Below, piece by piece: positions 1-7,849 of a stretch of DNA of 64,000 bases; position 1 is the first letter of the stretch, and each line of letters begins with the position of its first letter. The notes beneath the pieces were generated by a model. It ran no database searches. It saw only the letters and a list, made by a program, of their open reading frames with translations, and was not told the DNA's origin. Made by a program: the position numbers and the translations under genes. The DNA comes from Fimbriimonas ginsengisoli Gsoil 348 (GTDB lineage Bacteria > Armatimonadota > Fimbriimonadia > Fimbriimonadales > Fimbriimonadaceae). Location of the stretch: positions 1 to 64,000 of the forward strand of contig CAMCVK010000010.1 of assembly GCA_945881865.1 (NCBI GenBank), read 5' to 3'.

Positions 1-212
1 TCCGCGAGAAGCTGAAGGGCTTCGAGTCGCTCACTTCCGGAACGACCTGCGCCGACCTTTACGGCTTCCCGACTTTCCGACTTCTCATCGTGAGTACCTC
101 TCCGCGCCGCGTGCGGCACTTGAGGTCACTCGTTTCAGACCACCCGAGGCTGGAATGCCTCGTCACGACCTTCGACGAGCTCGGAGCACCACCTGTTGGG
201 TGCTGGAGCTAG
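1..212 (+). CDS. C-terminus of a replication-relaxation-like protein (partial)
   Basis: The frame is open from the left edge (first full codon at base 3) to TAG at 210-212, giving 69 residues. The stretch FPTFRLLIVSTSPRR followed by VRHLRSLV resembles the C-terminal 'fxvLxVTtSxxRxxxL' region of plasmid replication-relaxation proteins, which occur on integrative elements and plasmids. The N-terminus lies outside the window, so the family call rests on a short segment and is tentative. The next two small genes run in the same direction and lead to a tRNA-Lys, which fits the end of an integrated element. No alternative function is suggested by this fragment. Confidence 0.45.
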   Translation, partial: REKLKGFESLTSGTTCADLYGFPTFRLLIVSTSPRRVRHLRSLVSDHPRLECLVTTFDELGAPPVGCWS

Positions 213-237
213 CCGAAATCCGATAGAAGAAAACACA

Positions 238-585
238 ATGGATGAACTACATTCCTTACCCGAGAGCCTTGTAGCTGATCTTCAGCAACTCGCCAATCAA
301 CTCGTTCCCATCACGGACCAGCACCCTGAAAGCAAGGTCATGGCGGATCTTCAGCGCAAAGCGCGACAAACTACTCAATCGGCCGCAGACCAGGCGATCC
401 TGGAAATCGTCCGATCTTCACCTGAAGTCTTGGGAGCAATCATTCTCTCAAGACTTGGTGCGCAGTCCGTGGCCATCATCGACCAGGAGAGGGATTCGCA
501 GACATGCGGAACCACGACCCGTACCAAGTCCCGGGAGATACGACTGCAATTGCAGGACCAGCCACCGGGAGGGAAGAAGCGGTGA
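238..585 (+). CDS. Small hypothetical protein of the putative integrated element
   Basis: I do not recognise this 115-residue protein. It has an acidic-to-neutral helical N-terminal half (MDELHSLPESLVADLQQLANQL) and a more polar, basic C-terminus ending in PPGGKKR. No membrane segment or signal peptide is visible. The ATG at 238 is chosen because an upstream in-frame ATG at 196 would overlap the preceding gene. The stop TGA at 583-585 overlaps the GTG start of the excisionase-like gene (GTGA), so the two are probably translated in sequence. It is likely cargo or a control gene of the same element. Confidence 0.5.
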   Translation: MDELHSLPESLVADLQQLANQLVPITDQHPESKVMADLQRKARQTTQSAADQAILEIVRSSPEVLGAIILSRLGAQSVAIIDQERDSQTCGTTTRTKSREIRLQLQDQPPGGKKR

Positions 586-779
586 ACGGGCCACCTCGTG
601 GCCTGCGCCTTGCCTACACGGTCCAGGAAGCTGCCATTATGCTCTCGCTCTCGCGATCCCTCGTTTATGAGCTGATCAACGCAGGGAAGATCGAGACGAT
701 CAAGATCGGGCGTGCGAGACGAATCACGGCTAAGCAATTGGAGGTCTACCTTCAGAAATGCGAGAGCCAGATCCAGTGA
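582..779 (+). CDS. Excisionase-like helix-turn-helix protein
   Basis: This is a 65-residue protein whose body, YTVQEAAIMLSLSRSLVYEL then INAGKIETIKIGRARRI and TAKQLEVYL, is the classic winged-helix excisionase (HTH_17/MerR-like) pattern. It has a HTH, a short wing with R-R-I, and a C-terminal helix. Such proteins bend DNA at attachment sites and direct a tyrosine integrase towards excision. I place the start at GTG 582, which overlaps the previous stop (GTGA) and has a GGGAGGG ribosome site at about 568-574. An in-frame ATG at 504 would add 26 poorly conserved-looking residues. The gene ends 86 bases from a tRNA-Lys 3' end, where elements of this kind insert. No integrase is visible in the window, so it would have to lie to the left or be lost. 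Confidence 0.75.
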   Translation: MNGPPRGLRLAYTVQEAAIMLSLSRSLVYELINAGKIETIKIGRARRITAKQLEVYLQKCESQIQ

Positions 780-788
780 ACTGGGAAA

Positions 789-810
789 TAAACTGCGGAT
801 AAACTGCGGA
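789..810 (+). repeat. Two perfect tandem 11-bp repeats
   Basis: TAAACTGCGGA occurs twice back to back (789-799 and 800-810), directly after the excisionase stop and before the terminator. Tandem short repeats next to an attachment site are typical of Xis or integrase arm-type binding sites. That role here is inference. Confidence 0.6.
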
Positions 811-847
811 CAAGAAAAGGCCCTCCAGTTTGGAGGGCCTTTTCTTG
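811..847. terminator. Strong bidirectional intrinsic terminator
   Basis: A perfect 17-bp inverted repeat (811-827 with 831-847) is closed by a 3-nt loop. The stem core is GGCCCTCCA and the outer arms are A-rich on the left and T-rich on the right, so each direction ends in a U-tract (TTTTCTTG). It separates the rightward excisionase gene from the leftward tRNA-Lys. Confidence 0.85.
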
Positions 848-865
848 TGTTTTGAACCTAAAACT

Positions 866-941
<76 letters not shown>

Positions 942-965
942 ACTTCGAATAAATATACCCAAACC

Positions 966-2825
966 TTAACGAGCCTGGACAGAGCCCGGCCGAATCTCCA
1001 GCGAGACCTTCTTCCCCATCACCGACAGCCCGTTCAACCGAACCGACTTCCACGCCGCGGGCAGGTTTGGGCGGCAAGACAGCACGTACCCATTTCTCAG
1101 AGGCGTCTGCCAAACCGAGCCGGGCGCGGAGCGGCGGTCGATCCGCAGCCCGCAAAAGCCGAACAGCACCGTCTGCAAAGACCCGCCCGCGCCGGTCGTG
1201 AAGACCGTCGCCGCGCGGCGACGCTTCTCGCTGAACTGCAGGTACGGAAACGCCGTGAACTCGGCCAAATCCTTCCGCCAGAGCGCATACGCAGGCTCGA
1301 TTTCCCCAACGCGCGCGCCGATCAGCGCATGAATCGAGTCGCTCATCGAGGGTCCATTCGCGGTCACCTTCGGCCCAAATCGCGCCAGCAAAGCCGCCGC
1401 CTGTTTCTCCGCCCCAGGGTGCTGCAGGGGATAAACGGCCAGCACGGCCGCGGCCTGTTTGTACTTACGCAGGCCGTCGTTATCATAGGTCAAGAAGGTT
1501 TCAGCGTCCGCCGGAAGCGCAAAGCGATCCGGCCCGTGTTTGCCGCCATTCATGGCCCAGCTCGCCAGAACATTCGTGTACAGGTCGTTATCACCGGTGT
1601 AAAACTCGTCCGGTGACATCGTCCCGCGAATCTCGCGACCACGTGGGCCAGCCACCGATCGCGCCTCCGCAAACTTTCCCGCCGCCTGCAAAACCGCATC
1701 GGCCGAAGCATCACTCACTAGGCCGAGCGCCGAAGCCTGCTGCAGCATAAACGCCACATCAAAGGTGATATGGTCTTGGAACTTGCTTTCGCCCGGAACG
1801 GTTTCGCGGCCGGTTACGCTCGATTCCCAGGGGTATTTGGCGCCGCCGGTGCCGGAATACGGCCCCATCGGTTTGTGCCCGGTTGGGCGTCCGGCCGCCG
1901 CCCATTCGGCAAAGTTCCGGCGCGCCGCCGGAAACAAGCGCAGCCGATAGTCGGCAATCGACTTTGCCCGATCCGGGTCCAACAAGGCCAAGGCCGGAAA
2001 CACCCAAATGTCGGCATCCCAAAAAACGTGTCCGTTGTACTGAGCACTGGTCAGGCCAAAAGGGCTTACCGGTTGGCCTGAAGAATCCGAGACGCCATTC
2101 CGAAGGGAGCGAATTAGTCCCCGGACGGCGCGTTGATCCTCGACCGGACCCTCGATCTGGATGTCGGTGGTCCACGCCGAATCGGTCGGTTCCGAAAACA
2201 CCACGGGCCGCGCACGATCCTTCCGAAAATCCCAAGTTACGACGACACCTTCCGGGGTCCGCGTCACCAGGACCGCACCCGTGCGCTCCGGCTCGCCCGG
2301 AATCGTCGGCGAAATTTGCAGCGCAGCGTTCCATCCGGTAACTGGCTTTCCGTCCGCCAAGACGGTCAGTTGCTCGCCAAAAACCCGCTGCACCAGGACC
2401 GGCTGGCCGGGAACCAGATGGGAAACCACTCGGAAGCCGGAAGGAAGATCGTTCTGAAATGAGTCCGTGCGAAGGTCGATTCGGGCCGGATCAGTCGCCG
2501 AAGCAACCACTGGCTTGCCGGCAAGAGAGAAGCCGATTTCCGGGCCAACGATCCGGTACGGAATGATCTTCTCTTCGCCCGCCTGCTGGTAAGCGTCGGC
2601 AAAGAATAAAGGAAAATCCCTCGCCGGCGATCCTAACGGATCCACCCGGACGCCAACGTAGCCGTTCGCCAGGGCCGCCGGATCATCCGGAAACTCGGTC
2701 GATGTTGCGCGGGGAAGCGTCCATGGGTCGGCGGGCAAGGTCTGGCGCACCGCCGGTTTACCGGGCGCACAACCAAAAGCAAACACGGCGACGACCAACG
2801 TAAGCGGTCCCTTTCCTAGCGTCAC
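966..2825 (-). CDS. GH65-like glycoside hydrolase, predicted lipoprotein
   Basis: This 619-residue protein begins with a lipoprotein signal (LVVAVFAFGCAPG, lipobox AFGC), so it is probably anchored in the envelope. The motif GHVFWDADIWVFP in the middle and YPWESSVTGRE further on are hallmarks of the GH65 fold, notably the acid trehalase / glucosylgalactosylhydroxylysine glucosidase (ATHL1-like) branch. That branch has an (alpha/alpha)6 barrel catalytic domain after an N-terminal beta-sandwich. The exact sugar cannot be told from sequence: an alpha-glucosidic substrate such as trehalose or a glucosyl-galactosyl unit is expected from the family. The start is GTG at 2825, six bases after a TAGCAT hexamer. 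It is divergent from the AmpG-like permease, with about 50 bases between the starts. Confidence 0.75.
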   Translation of the reverse strand: MTLGKGPLTLVVAVFAFGCAPGKPAVRQTLPADPWTLPRATSTEFPDDPAALANGYVGVRVDPLGSPARDFPLFFADAYQQAGEEKIIPYRIVGPEIGFSLAGKPVVASATDPARIDLRTDSFQNDLPSGFRVVSHLVPGQPVLVQRVFGEQLTVLADGKPVTGWNAALQISPTIPGEPERTGAVLVTRTPEGVVVTWDFRKDRARPVVFSEPTDSAWTTDIQIEGPVEDQRAVRGLIRSLRNGVSDSSGQPVSPFGLTSAQYNGHVFWDADIWVFPALALLDPDRAKSIADYRLRLFPAARRNFAEWAAAGRPTGHKPMGPYSGTGGAKYPWESSVTGRETVPGESKFQDHITFDVAFMLQQASALGLVSDASADAVLQAAGKFAEARSVAGPRGREIRGTMSPDEFYTGDNDLYTNVLASWAMNGGKHGPDRFALPADAETFLTYDNDGLRKYKQAAAVLAVYPLQHPGAEKQAAALLARFGPKVTANGPSMSDSIHALIGARVGEIEPAYALWRKDLAEFTAFPYLQFSEKRRRAATVFTTGAGGSLQTVLFGFCGLRIDRRSAPGSVWQTPLRNGYVLSCRPNLPAAWKSVRLNGLSVMGKKVSLEIRPGSVQAR

Positions 2826-2831
2826 ACGTCT

Positions 2832-2837
2832 ATGCTA
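2832..2837 (-). promoter_or_regulatory. Putative -10 box TAGCAT of the GH65 gene
   Basis: TAGCAT on the minus strand ends 6 nt before the GTG start, so transcription would begin at or near the start codon (leaderless). No Shine-Dalgarno is seen. Confidence 0.4.
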
Positions 2838-2860
2838 TCCCGCTGGCGGGCCATTTCCGC

Positions 2861-2866
2861 TATGAT
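2861..2866 (+). promoter_or_regulatory. Putative -10 box TATGAT of the permease gene
   Basis: TATGAT lies 10 nt before the ATG at 2877 (7 nt before an in-frame TTG at 2874). The -35 region is not recognisable. Confidence 0.35.
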
Positions 2867-2876
2867 AGGCGGATTG

Positions 2877-4442
2877 ATGGAGCTCAAATCTGGTTCGGTC
2901 GAGTCGCCTACGGCCGTTGGCCTAAACGATTCCGACCTGTGGCGGTTCATTCCTCTGCTGTACATCATGCAGGCGGTGCCCGTAACCCTCGTCCAAGAGG
3001 TTTCGACGATCGTCTACAAGGACCTGGGCGTCAAGAACACGGACATCACCTTGTGGACGAGCATCATCAGCCTGCCGTGGGCAATGCAGATGTTGCTGGG
3101 GCCGTTTGTCGACCTCAACGGAACCAAGCGCCGCTGGATCTTGGGCGGGCAAATGTTCATTGCCATTGCGCTGGGGCTGATGGTTTTCCTGCTCCAATTA
3201 CCCAACGCGTTCGCGATAACGTTGGTCAATCTTGGGCTCTGTGGGTTCGCCTCCGCGCTTTGTAACATCGCCAGCGACGGCTTCTATATTCTTGCTTCCA
3301 GCAAGGAGCAGCAGGCAAAGTTCGCAGGAATCCAGTCGACTTGCTACCGCTTGGGCAGGCTGTTCTGCACGGGAATCTTGGTTGCCCTTTCAGGCTACTT
3401 CATGAAGCAGCAGAACATGGCACCAGCAACCGCCTGGGGCGCGGTTTTCGCGGTTGCGGCCGGATGGTACGGCGTCGGCTGGTTGGTAAATGGCCGCGTG
3501 ATTCCAACGCCAGACACCGACCGGCCCGCCGTCGAGCAAAAACCAGGCGAGAACATAAAGAACCTTGCGCGCACCGGAATCGTGGTTTGGGTCGGCGTTT
3601 GCGGATACTTCCTCATAAGTGCCGGGGGCTCGCTTCTCGGGCAAATCATCTGGCTGGCGTTTGACGGCGCCCCCGATGGCCCGCTAAAGAGCATCCACCT
3701 TTCGGGCTTCCAGAACCTGTTCGGCACGGATTACTACCGCGCCGATGCCCAACTCTTCATTCTGCTGGCGGCGGCCGGTCTAGCGGCGTTGGGTCTGGTT
3801 GCCGCTGGGCGTACTCTGCGCAACACGCCCATGGGCGACGCCTTCTCGACTTTTGTTCGTCAGCCGGGAATCTGGGCTATCTTTTCGTTTATCCTTTTCT
3901 ATCGTTTTAGCGAGGCAATGGTCTCAAAAATGTCGCCGCTGTTCCTAAAGGATTCGCTCGTCAACGGCGGAATGGCGGTTGACAACGCGACGCTCGGCGG
4001 CATCAAAGGGGTCGCCGGAGTGATGGGAATTATCCTTGGTGGCATCCTCGGCGGACTGCTCCTCTCGCGGTTTGGATTCAAGAAAGCAATCTGGCCATTA
4101 GCTTTTGCCATGCACTTGCCGAACCTCTTATACTGGTGGGCGTCGGTGGCAAAGCCGCCGATCGCGGTTCTTTATGGGGTGGATTTTGCCGAGAACTTTG
4201 GCTACGGCCTAGGCTTCGCCGCCTACATGGTGTTCCTCATGCGGGTGGCGTCGCGTGGAAACTACAAGACCTCGCACTACGCTATCGGCACCGGAATGGG
4301 CGCGCTGTGCATCGCGGCGGCGGGAATCGTTAGCGGAATTGTGCAGCAAAACTTCGGCTATACGGGTTTCTTTGCGGCCAGCATGATCTTCGCGATTCCA
4401 GGGCTTCTTAGCCTTCTCTTCATTCCGAAAGAGATCCAATGA
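2877..4442 (+). CDS. AmpG-like major facilitator permease
   Basis: This polytopic membrane protein of about 521 residues has roughly 12 hydrophobic segments. The N-terminus (LWRFIPLLYIMQAVPVTLVQEV, then WTSIISLPWAMQMLLGPFVD) matches the AmpG/PAT (SLC33-like) branch of the major facilitator superfamily. E. coli AmpG imports anhydro-muropeptides for cell-wall recycling. The stop overlaps the start of a beta-lactamase-fold hydrolase by 4 nt, which supports a cell-wall-fragment substrate, though the substrate itself is inferred. I prefer ATG 2877 over the upstream in-frame ATGs at 2832 and 2862 because TATGAT at 2861 would be its promoter. A start at 2832 would add 15 residues and nearly abut the divergent gene. 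Confidence 0.7.
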   Translation: MELKSGSVESPTAVGLNDSDLWRFIPLLYIMQAVPVTLVQEVSTIVYKDLGVKNTDITLWTSIISLPWAMQMLLGPFVDLNGTKRRWILGGQMFIAIALGLMVFLLQLPNAFAITLVNLGLCGFASALCNIASDGFYILASSKEQQAKFAGIQSTCYRLGRLFCTGILVALSGYFMKQQNMAPATAWGAVFAVAAGWYGVGWLVNGRVIPTPDTDRPAVEQKPGENIKNLARTGIVVWVGVCGYFLISAGGSLLGQIIWLAFDGAPDGPLKSIHLSGFQNLFGTDYYRADAQLFILLAAAGLAALGLVAAGRTLRNTPMGDAFSTFVRQPGIWAIFSFILFYRFSEAMVSKMSPLFLKDSLVNGGMAVDNATLGGIKGVAGVMGIILGGILGGLLLSRFGFKKAIWPLAFAMHLPNLLYWWASVAKPPIAVLYGVDFAENFGYGLGFAAYMVFLMRVASRGNYKTSHYAIGTGMGALCIAAAGIVSGIVQQNFGYTGFFAASMIFAIPGLLSLLFIPKEIQ

Positions 4443-5482
4443 ACCTCGCGCGCGTTGAAGCCACCGTCCGGGAAGGCATTGCCGAAGGCGTTTTTCCCGG
4501 GGCTTGCTTCGCGTTTGGGCGCGGCCACGAGCTTCGAGTTGGCGCGGTAGGGTCGTTTACCTATGAGCCCGACAGCCGCCCGGTCACCTTGGACGTGCGG
4601 TGGGATCTTGCCTCGCTTACGAAAGTGTTGGCCACGACGACGGCGGCAATGCGGTTGGAAACCGATGGACTCCTGACCCTTGATGCGCCGGTGCGGTCGA
4701 TATTGCCGGGGTTCGCAAATCCGCAGATCACGGTTCGGCAGTTGCTGACCCATACGTCGGGTTTGATTCCGTTTCGGCCGTATCACAAGAGTCTGAGCAC
4801 GCTCGAACAGCTAAAAGCCGCCGTTCAGGCCGAGCCGCCGAACACGCCGCCCGGGACGGCCACCGCCTACAGCGACCTCAATATGCTTCTGCTTCAGTGG
4901 AGTATCGAGGCCCTTTCTGGTCAGCCACTCGATGCGTTTTGCCGAGCAAACATCTGGGATCGGCTGGAGCTAGAAGAAACCGGCTTCAATCCGCTGGTCG
5001 CCGAACAATGCGCCCCAACCGAACCCGTGGAGCCTTGGCGGCTTGCGCTTCGCCGGGCAAGGGGAATCGAAGACGACGCGGAAGAATTCACGCAAGGGGA
5101 GGTCCACGACCCGACGGCCATGCTGGCGGGCGGAGTTGCCGGCCATGCCGGACTGTTTTCGTCGGTCGGCGATGTCGCCCTGTTTGCGATCGCCGTCCTA
5201 GAGAACCGCCTGGTGCCCGCCGAAACGTGGGCAAGATGGACCCGCCGCCAAAGCGACGCCAGCACGCGAGCTCTTGGGTGGGACACCGTCCTCTCGGGAA
5301 CACCGTTTGGCCCGCGAACCTTCGGCCACACCGGCTTCACCGGCACATCAATTTGGATCGACCCAGATTCGAGATTCTGGGCGGTTTTGCTCAGCAACCG
5401 GGTTCACCCAACGGCGGCGAATGGCAAAATCATTGAGTTCCGCCGCCGATATCACGCCGCCGTTTGGGAATCTATTCTCTGA
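4439..5482 (+). CDS. Serine beta-lactamase-fold hydrolase (class C-like)
   Basis: This is a 347-residue protein of the beta-lactamase/penicillin-binding fold (Pfam Beta-lactamase, class C-type esterase group). The nucleophile motif SxxK is S59-L-T-K62, the second motif is Y144-S-D, and the third (KTG position) is the HTG in FGHTGFTGTS near residue 290. No signal peptide is evident, so it may be cytoplasmic. The ATG overlaps the stop of the AmpG-like permease (ATGA), indicating translational coupling. With that neighbour, a role in trimming imported peptidoglycan fragments, as for YbbE/AmlC-like proteins, is plausible but unproven. Its 3' end overlaps the convergent MFS gene by 31 bases. Confidence 0.75.
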   Translation: MNLARVEATVREGIAEGVFPGACFAFGRGHELRVGAVGSFTYEPDSRPVTLDVRWDLASLTKVLATTTAAMRLETDGLLTLDAPVRSILPGFANPQITVRQLLTHTSGLIPFRPYHKSLSTLEQLKAAVQAEPPNTPPGTATAYSDLNMLLLQWSIEALSGQPLDAFCRANIWDRLELEETGFNPLVAEQCAPTEPVEPWRLALRRARGIEDDAEEFTQGEVHDPTAMLAGGVAGHAGLFSSVGDVALFAIAVLENRLVPAETWARWTRRQSDASTRALGWDTVLSGTPFGPRTFGHTGFTGTSIWIDPDSRFWAVLLSNRVHPTAANGKIIEFRRRYHAAVWESIL

Positions 5483-6645
5483 GCGCGGGGGACCAGGAAC
5501 GTCGCGAGAAGGCAAACGCCCCCGGCAAGCAAATACGGCGCGGCGGGTCGCCAGTCAAACAAGATTCCGCCCAGCACCGGGCCGAGAACGAATCCCAGCG
5601 ACCGCGTTCCCTGCATCAGGCCGAACAATTCCCCCTGGCGGTTTTCGGGCGCGATGCGGCTGCAAAGGGTGTTGATGACCGGGTTCGCAATACCGCTGCC
5701 GATGGCATACAGGGTGGAGGCAAAGAGCAAACTCACCATGGCCGGAATCGGGAGCATCACCGCCACCGGATTCAACGCCAGCCCAACGCCCTGCGCCAGG
5801 TAGGCATACCGAAGCTGGACGGTTTCGCGAAGTCGACCGGCCAGCCATCCGACCAGCACGCCCGAGACAACCAATCCAAGCGCTGATTCGTAACCAAAGA
5901 TGATCCCGAACTCCTGCGAGCCATAGCTGAAGAGCTTCTGAATCAGGCGGCCGAAAGTTCCTTCCAGCGTCGCCAAAGAGAACCACGCGACGACCGCCAC
6001 CAACACGTACGGCCGCAAATCCGGGAAGTCCTTGAGGATCTGGAAGTCGAAGATGCCGACACTGCGCGCCTTCATCGGCGACTTCGGCCGGTCGTTTGGC
6101 AACGTCCACGCAACCAGCGCGAGGCCGAGCAGCGACGCTCCCGCGCCAACGAAGCCGAGCATGCCGTGGCCGAAGTGATGGCTCAGAAAGCCGCCTATCG
6201 GCGGCCCGATGATGAGCCCGGCCGATAGGAACGCCCCCAGACGGCCAAGCCGACCCGAGCGACCTTCCTCGCCTTCATCGGTCAGGCAAGCCTGGGCAAT
6301 CGCCACGTTGGCTCCGCCAAGGCCGGCGAGGATACGGCTTATCAACAAACCCCAGACTTCGAACGCGAACCCGTAGACCAACATCGCGGCGGCGCTCAGG
6401 ATCGTGCAGGCGATGAAGACGGATTTTCGACCGGCTCGGTCGCTGAGCGATCCCCAGCGCGGCGATACGATCGTTTGCGTCACAAAGGTCGAAGCCAACA
6501 TGATGCCAATGACCGCCCCGACCGGCCACTGTCGCGGGATGACCTCCTCGGCGCGAATCTGAAAATCGGCGATGAGCATGCCGAACCCAAAGAGATCGGC
6601 AAAAACCGCAAGGTTCAAAGCGGTCTCCTTGCGCGTCATCTTCAC
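5452..6645 (-). CDS. MFS transporter, TetA-type drug/metabolite exporter
   Basis: This 397-residue, 12-segment membrane protein has the MFS motif A (PRWGSLSDRAGRKSVFIAC) after the second segment and a motif-C-like GPPIGG in segment 5, both typical of proton-driven TetA/DHA1 exporters. The substrate cannot be inferred. The start is GTG at 6645 (reading M-K-M-T-R-K-E-T), six bases after TAGACT. A downstream ATG at the third codon is an alternative. The gene converges on the serine hydrolase with a 31-base overlap, so it is not part of that operon. Confidence 0.8.
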   Translation of the reverse strand: MKMTRKETALNLAVFADLFGFGMLIADFQIRAEEVIPRQWPVGAVIGIMLASTFVTQTIVSPRWGSLSDRAGRKSVFIACTILSAAAMLVYGFAFEVWGLLISRILAGLGGANVAIAQACLTDEGEEGRSGRLGRLGAFLSAGLIIGPPIGGFLSHHFGHGMLGFVGAGASLLGLALVAWTLPNDRPKSPMKARSVGIFDFQILKDFPDLRPYVLVAVVAWFSLATLEGTFGRLIQKLFSYGSQEFGIIFGYESALGLVVSGVLVGWLAGRLRETVQLRYAYLAQGVGLALNPVAVMLPIPAMVSLLFASTLYAIGSGIANPVINTLCSRIAPENRQGELFGLMQGTRSLGFVLGPVLGGILFDWRPAAPYLLAGGVCLLATFLVPRAQRIDSQTAA

Positions 6646-6651
6646 GCCCCC

Positions 6652-6657
6652 AGTCTA
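6652..6657 (-). promoter_or_regulatory. Putative -10 box TAGACT of the MFS exporter
   Basis: TAGACT on the minus strand is followed by exactly 6 nt and the GTG start. No Shine-Dalgarno is present, which suggests a leaderless message. Confidence 0.5.
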
Positions 6658-6796
6658 TTGCAGAAACCCAAGTTGGTACGAAACCAGCGATTTCTTACAC
6701 CTTTCCAAGGTTTCCGCCGCGGTCCCTACGCGCCTTTACGGCTCAGAAGCGTACACATGTGGGAGTGCCCCGCGAAAGGCGGTGGCAAGCCCAACC

Positions 6797-7483
6797 ATGA
6801 AACATCTACCGGCATTTCTTATCCTTGCAGCCACCAGCGCGCTCGGCCTCTTCGGCTGCGGCGGAACCGACTCTCACGCTGAGACCGCCACGCTCCGTGT
6901 CGTCCACGCCTCTCCGAACGCTCCCAACGTCGATGTGCTCGTTGGCAACGACGTTCGCATCGCGGGTCTGAGCTACTTCAATAGCTCGACGACCTCGCTT
7001 GAGGAAGGCAACAACCGTATTCGCGTTAACGCCGCCGGCACCGCCTCGACGGTCATCGACACCCCGCTACCAACGGTTAAGGGACGACTCTACACCGTGC
7101 TTGCCGCCGACGTTCTCGCCACGATCAACCCGATCGTGATCGACGACATCGATGCCGGTCCGGGTGCTGGGCTTGCCCGAGTCCGAATCGCTCACGCATC
7201 TCCGAGCGCCGGCAACGTCGACGTCTTTATCACGGCGCCGACCGACCCGCTCCCGGCAGTCGCGACTTTGCCGAACGTGCCGTTCAAGGCCGTTAGCACT
7301 CCAATCTCGGTTCCGAGCGGCAGCTACCGAGTTCGCATTACCCCGGCCGGAGCGCCAGGAACGGTAGCCATCGACTCCGGCACGATCACGCTAGGGTCCA
7401 ACTCGTCGACCATCGCAGTGGCTTTGGACAAGGCAAGTGGCGGAGCCCCTCTCACGGCCCGATTGTTCACCAAGAGCTACTAA
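6797..7483 (+). CDS. DUF4397 lipoprotein with two repeats
   Basis: This 228-residue predicted lipoprotein has the signal ILAATSALGLFGCGG (lipobox LFGC). The mature part carries two copies of the DUF4397 signature, LRVVHASPNAPNVDVLV and VRIAHASPSAGNVDVFI, each starting a beta-sandwich module. DUF4397 proteins are found on cell surfaces, and their function is not established. The ATG at 6797 is chosen because the signal peptide starts there. The 150 bases upstream hold no other gene. A small lipoprotein follows after 9 bases. Confidence 0.8.
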   Translation: MKHLPAFLILAATSALGLFGCGGTDSHAETATLRVVHASPNAPNVDVLVGNDVRIAGLSYFNSSTTSLEEGNNRIRVNAAGTASTVIDTPLPTVKGRLYTVLAADVLATINPIVIDDIDAGPGAGLARVRIAHASPSAGNVDVFITAPTDPLPAVATLPNVPFKAVSTPISVPSGSYRVRITPAGAPGTVAIDSGTITLGSNSSTIAVALDKASGGAPLTARLFTKSY

Positions 7484-7486
7484 ACT
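7481..7486 (+). promoter_or_regulatory. Putative -10 box TAAACT of the small lipoprotein
   Basis: TAAACT overlaps the stop codon of the DUF4397 gene and is followed by exactly 6 nt and the next ATG at 7493. This would allow leaderless expression independent of the upstream gene. Confidence 0.45.
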
Positions 7487-7492
7487 AGCCGC

Positions 7493-7813
7493 ATGCGGCA
7501 AGTTCTCTTACCTGTGATCGGACTCTTGGTCTGGGGTTGCGCAAGCACCCCAGACCCGGTTTCCGGGGAGTGGACATACGGTTCCCCCGCCTCGGCGGCT
7601 GGTCTTGGAGAGTCGAACGCCACACTGACATTTGCCAATGGCAAAGCGACATTCGGCGTGCGCGGAATGCCGCCGGGCCGCAGTGGCCCCTACCGGATTG
7701 ATGGCGGCAAAGTCGCCATTGAAGTCGAAGGCACGACGATGATCTTCACCCCGGATGCCGCGAAAAAGCTCTGGACCCGAGAGGACAAGCTGGCCGCGTT
7801 CTACCGAAAATAA
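7493..7813 (+). CDS. Small hypothetical lipoprotein
   Basis: This 106-residue protein has a lipoprotein signal (VIGLLVWGCASTPD, lipobox VWGC). The rest looks like one small beta-barrel or beta-sandwich, with alternating hydrophobic strands (ATLTFANGKATFGV, YRIDGGKVAIEVEGTTMIFT). The opening SGEWTYG resembles small extracellular lipocalin-like lipoproteins that begin 'l.GtW'. I cannot assign a function. It follows the DUF4397 gene by 9 bases but has its own promoter-like hexamer. Confidence 0.6.
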   Translation: MRQVLLPVIGLLVWGCASTPDPVSGEWTYGSPASAAGLGESNATLTFANGKATFGVRGMPPGRSGPYRIDGGKVAIEVEGTTMIFTPDAAKKLWTREDKLAAFYRK

Positions 7814-7828
7814 TATACGATCTCTTTT

Positions 7829-7849
7829 TCGTGTATTATATTTCGTGTA
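7829..7849 (+). repeat. Direct repeat TTCGTGTA flanking the idh start
   Basis: TTCGTGTA occurs at 7829-7836 and 7842-7849, 13 bases apart, and the second copy touches the ATG of the isocitrate dehydrogenase gene. It overlaps the putative -10 box, so it could be an operator. This is speculative. Confidence 0.3.
7837..7842 (+). promoter_or_regulatory. Putative -10 box TATATT of idh
   Basis: TATATT is followed by 7 nt and the ATG at 7850. No Shine-Dalgarno lies between them. Confidence 0.45.

Noticed and set aside
3-779. A complete toxin-antitoxin pair formed by the small left-end genes
   Set aside because: The second gene is a recognisable excisionase and the first has no toxin-like feature.
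789-847. A CRISPR-like repeat
   Set aside because: Only two adjacent 11-bp units with no spacers, next to an ordinary terminator hairpin. No CRISPR array or cas gene was seen in the window.
4439-5482. A resistance beta-lactamase
   Set aside because: The SxxK/YSD/HTG motifs fit the broad class C-fold esterase/peptidase group. No signal peptide is visible, and the coupled AmpG-like permease suggests wall recycling instead.
6646-6796. A c-di-GMP (GEMM) riboswitch before the DUF4397 lipoprotein
   Set aside because: The CGCGAAAGGCGGTGGCAAGCCC stretch looked suggestive, but the conserved GEMM core and paired stems could not be built.
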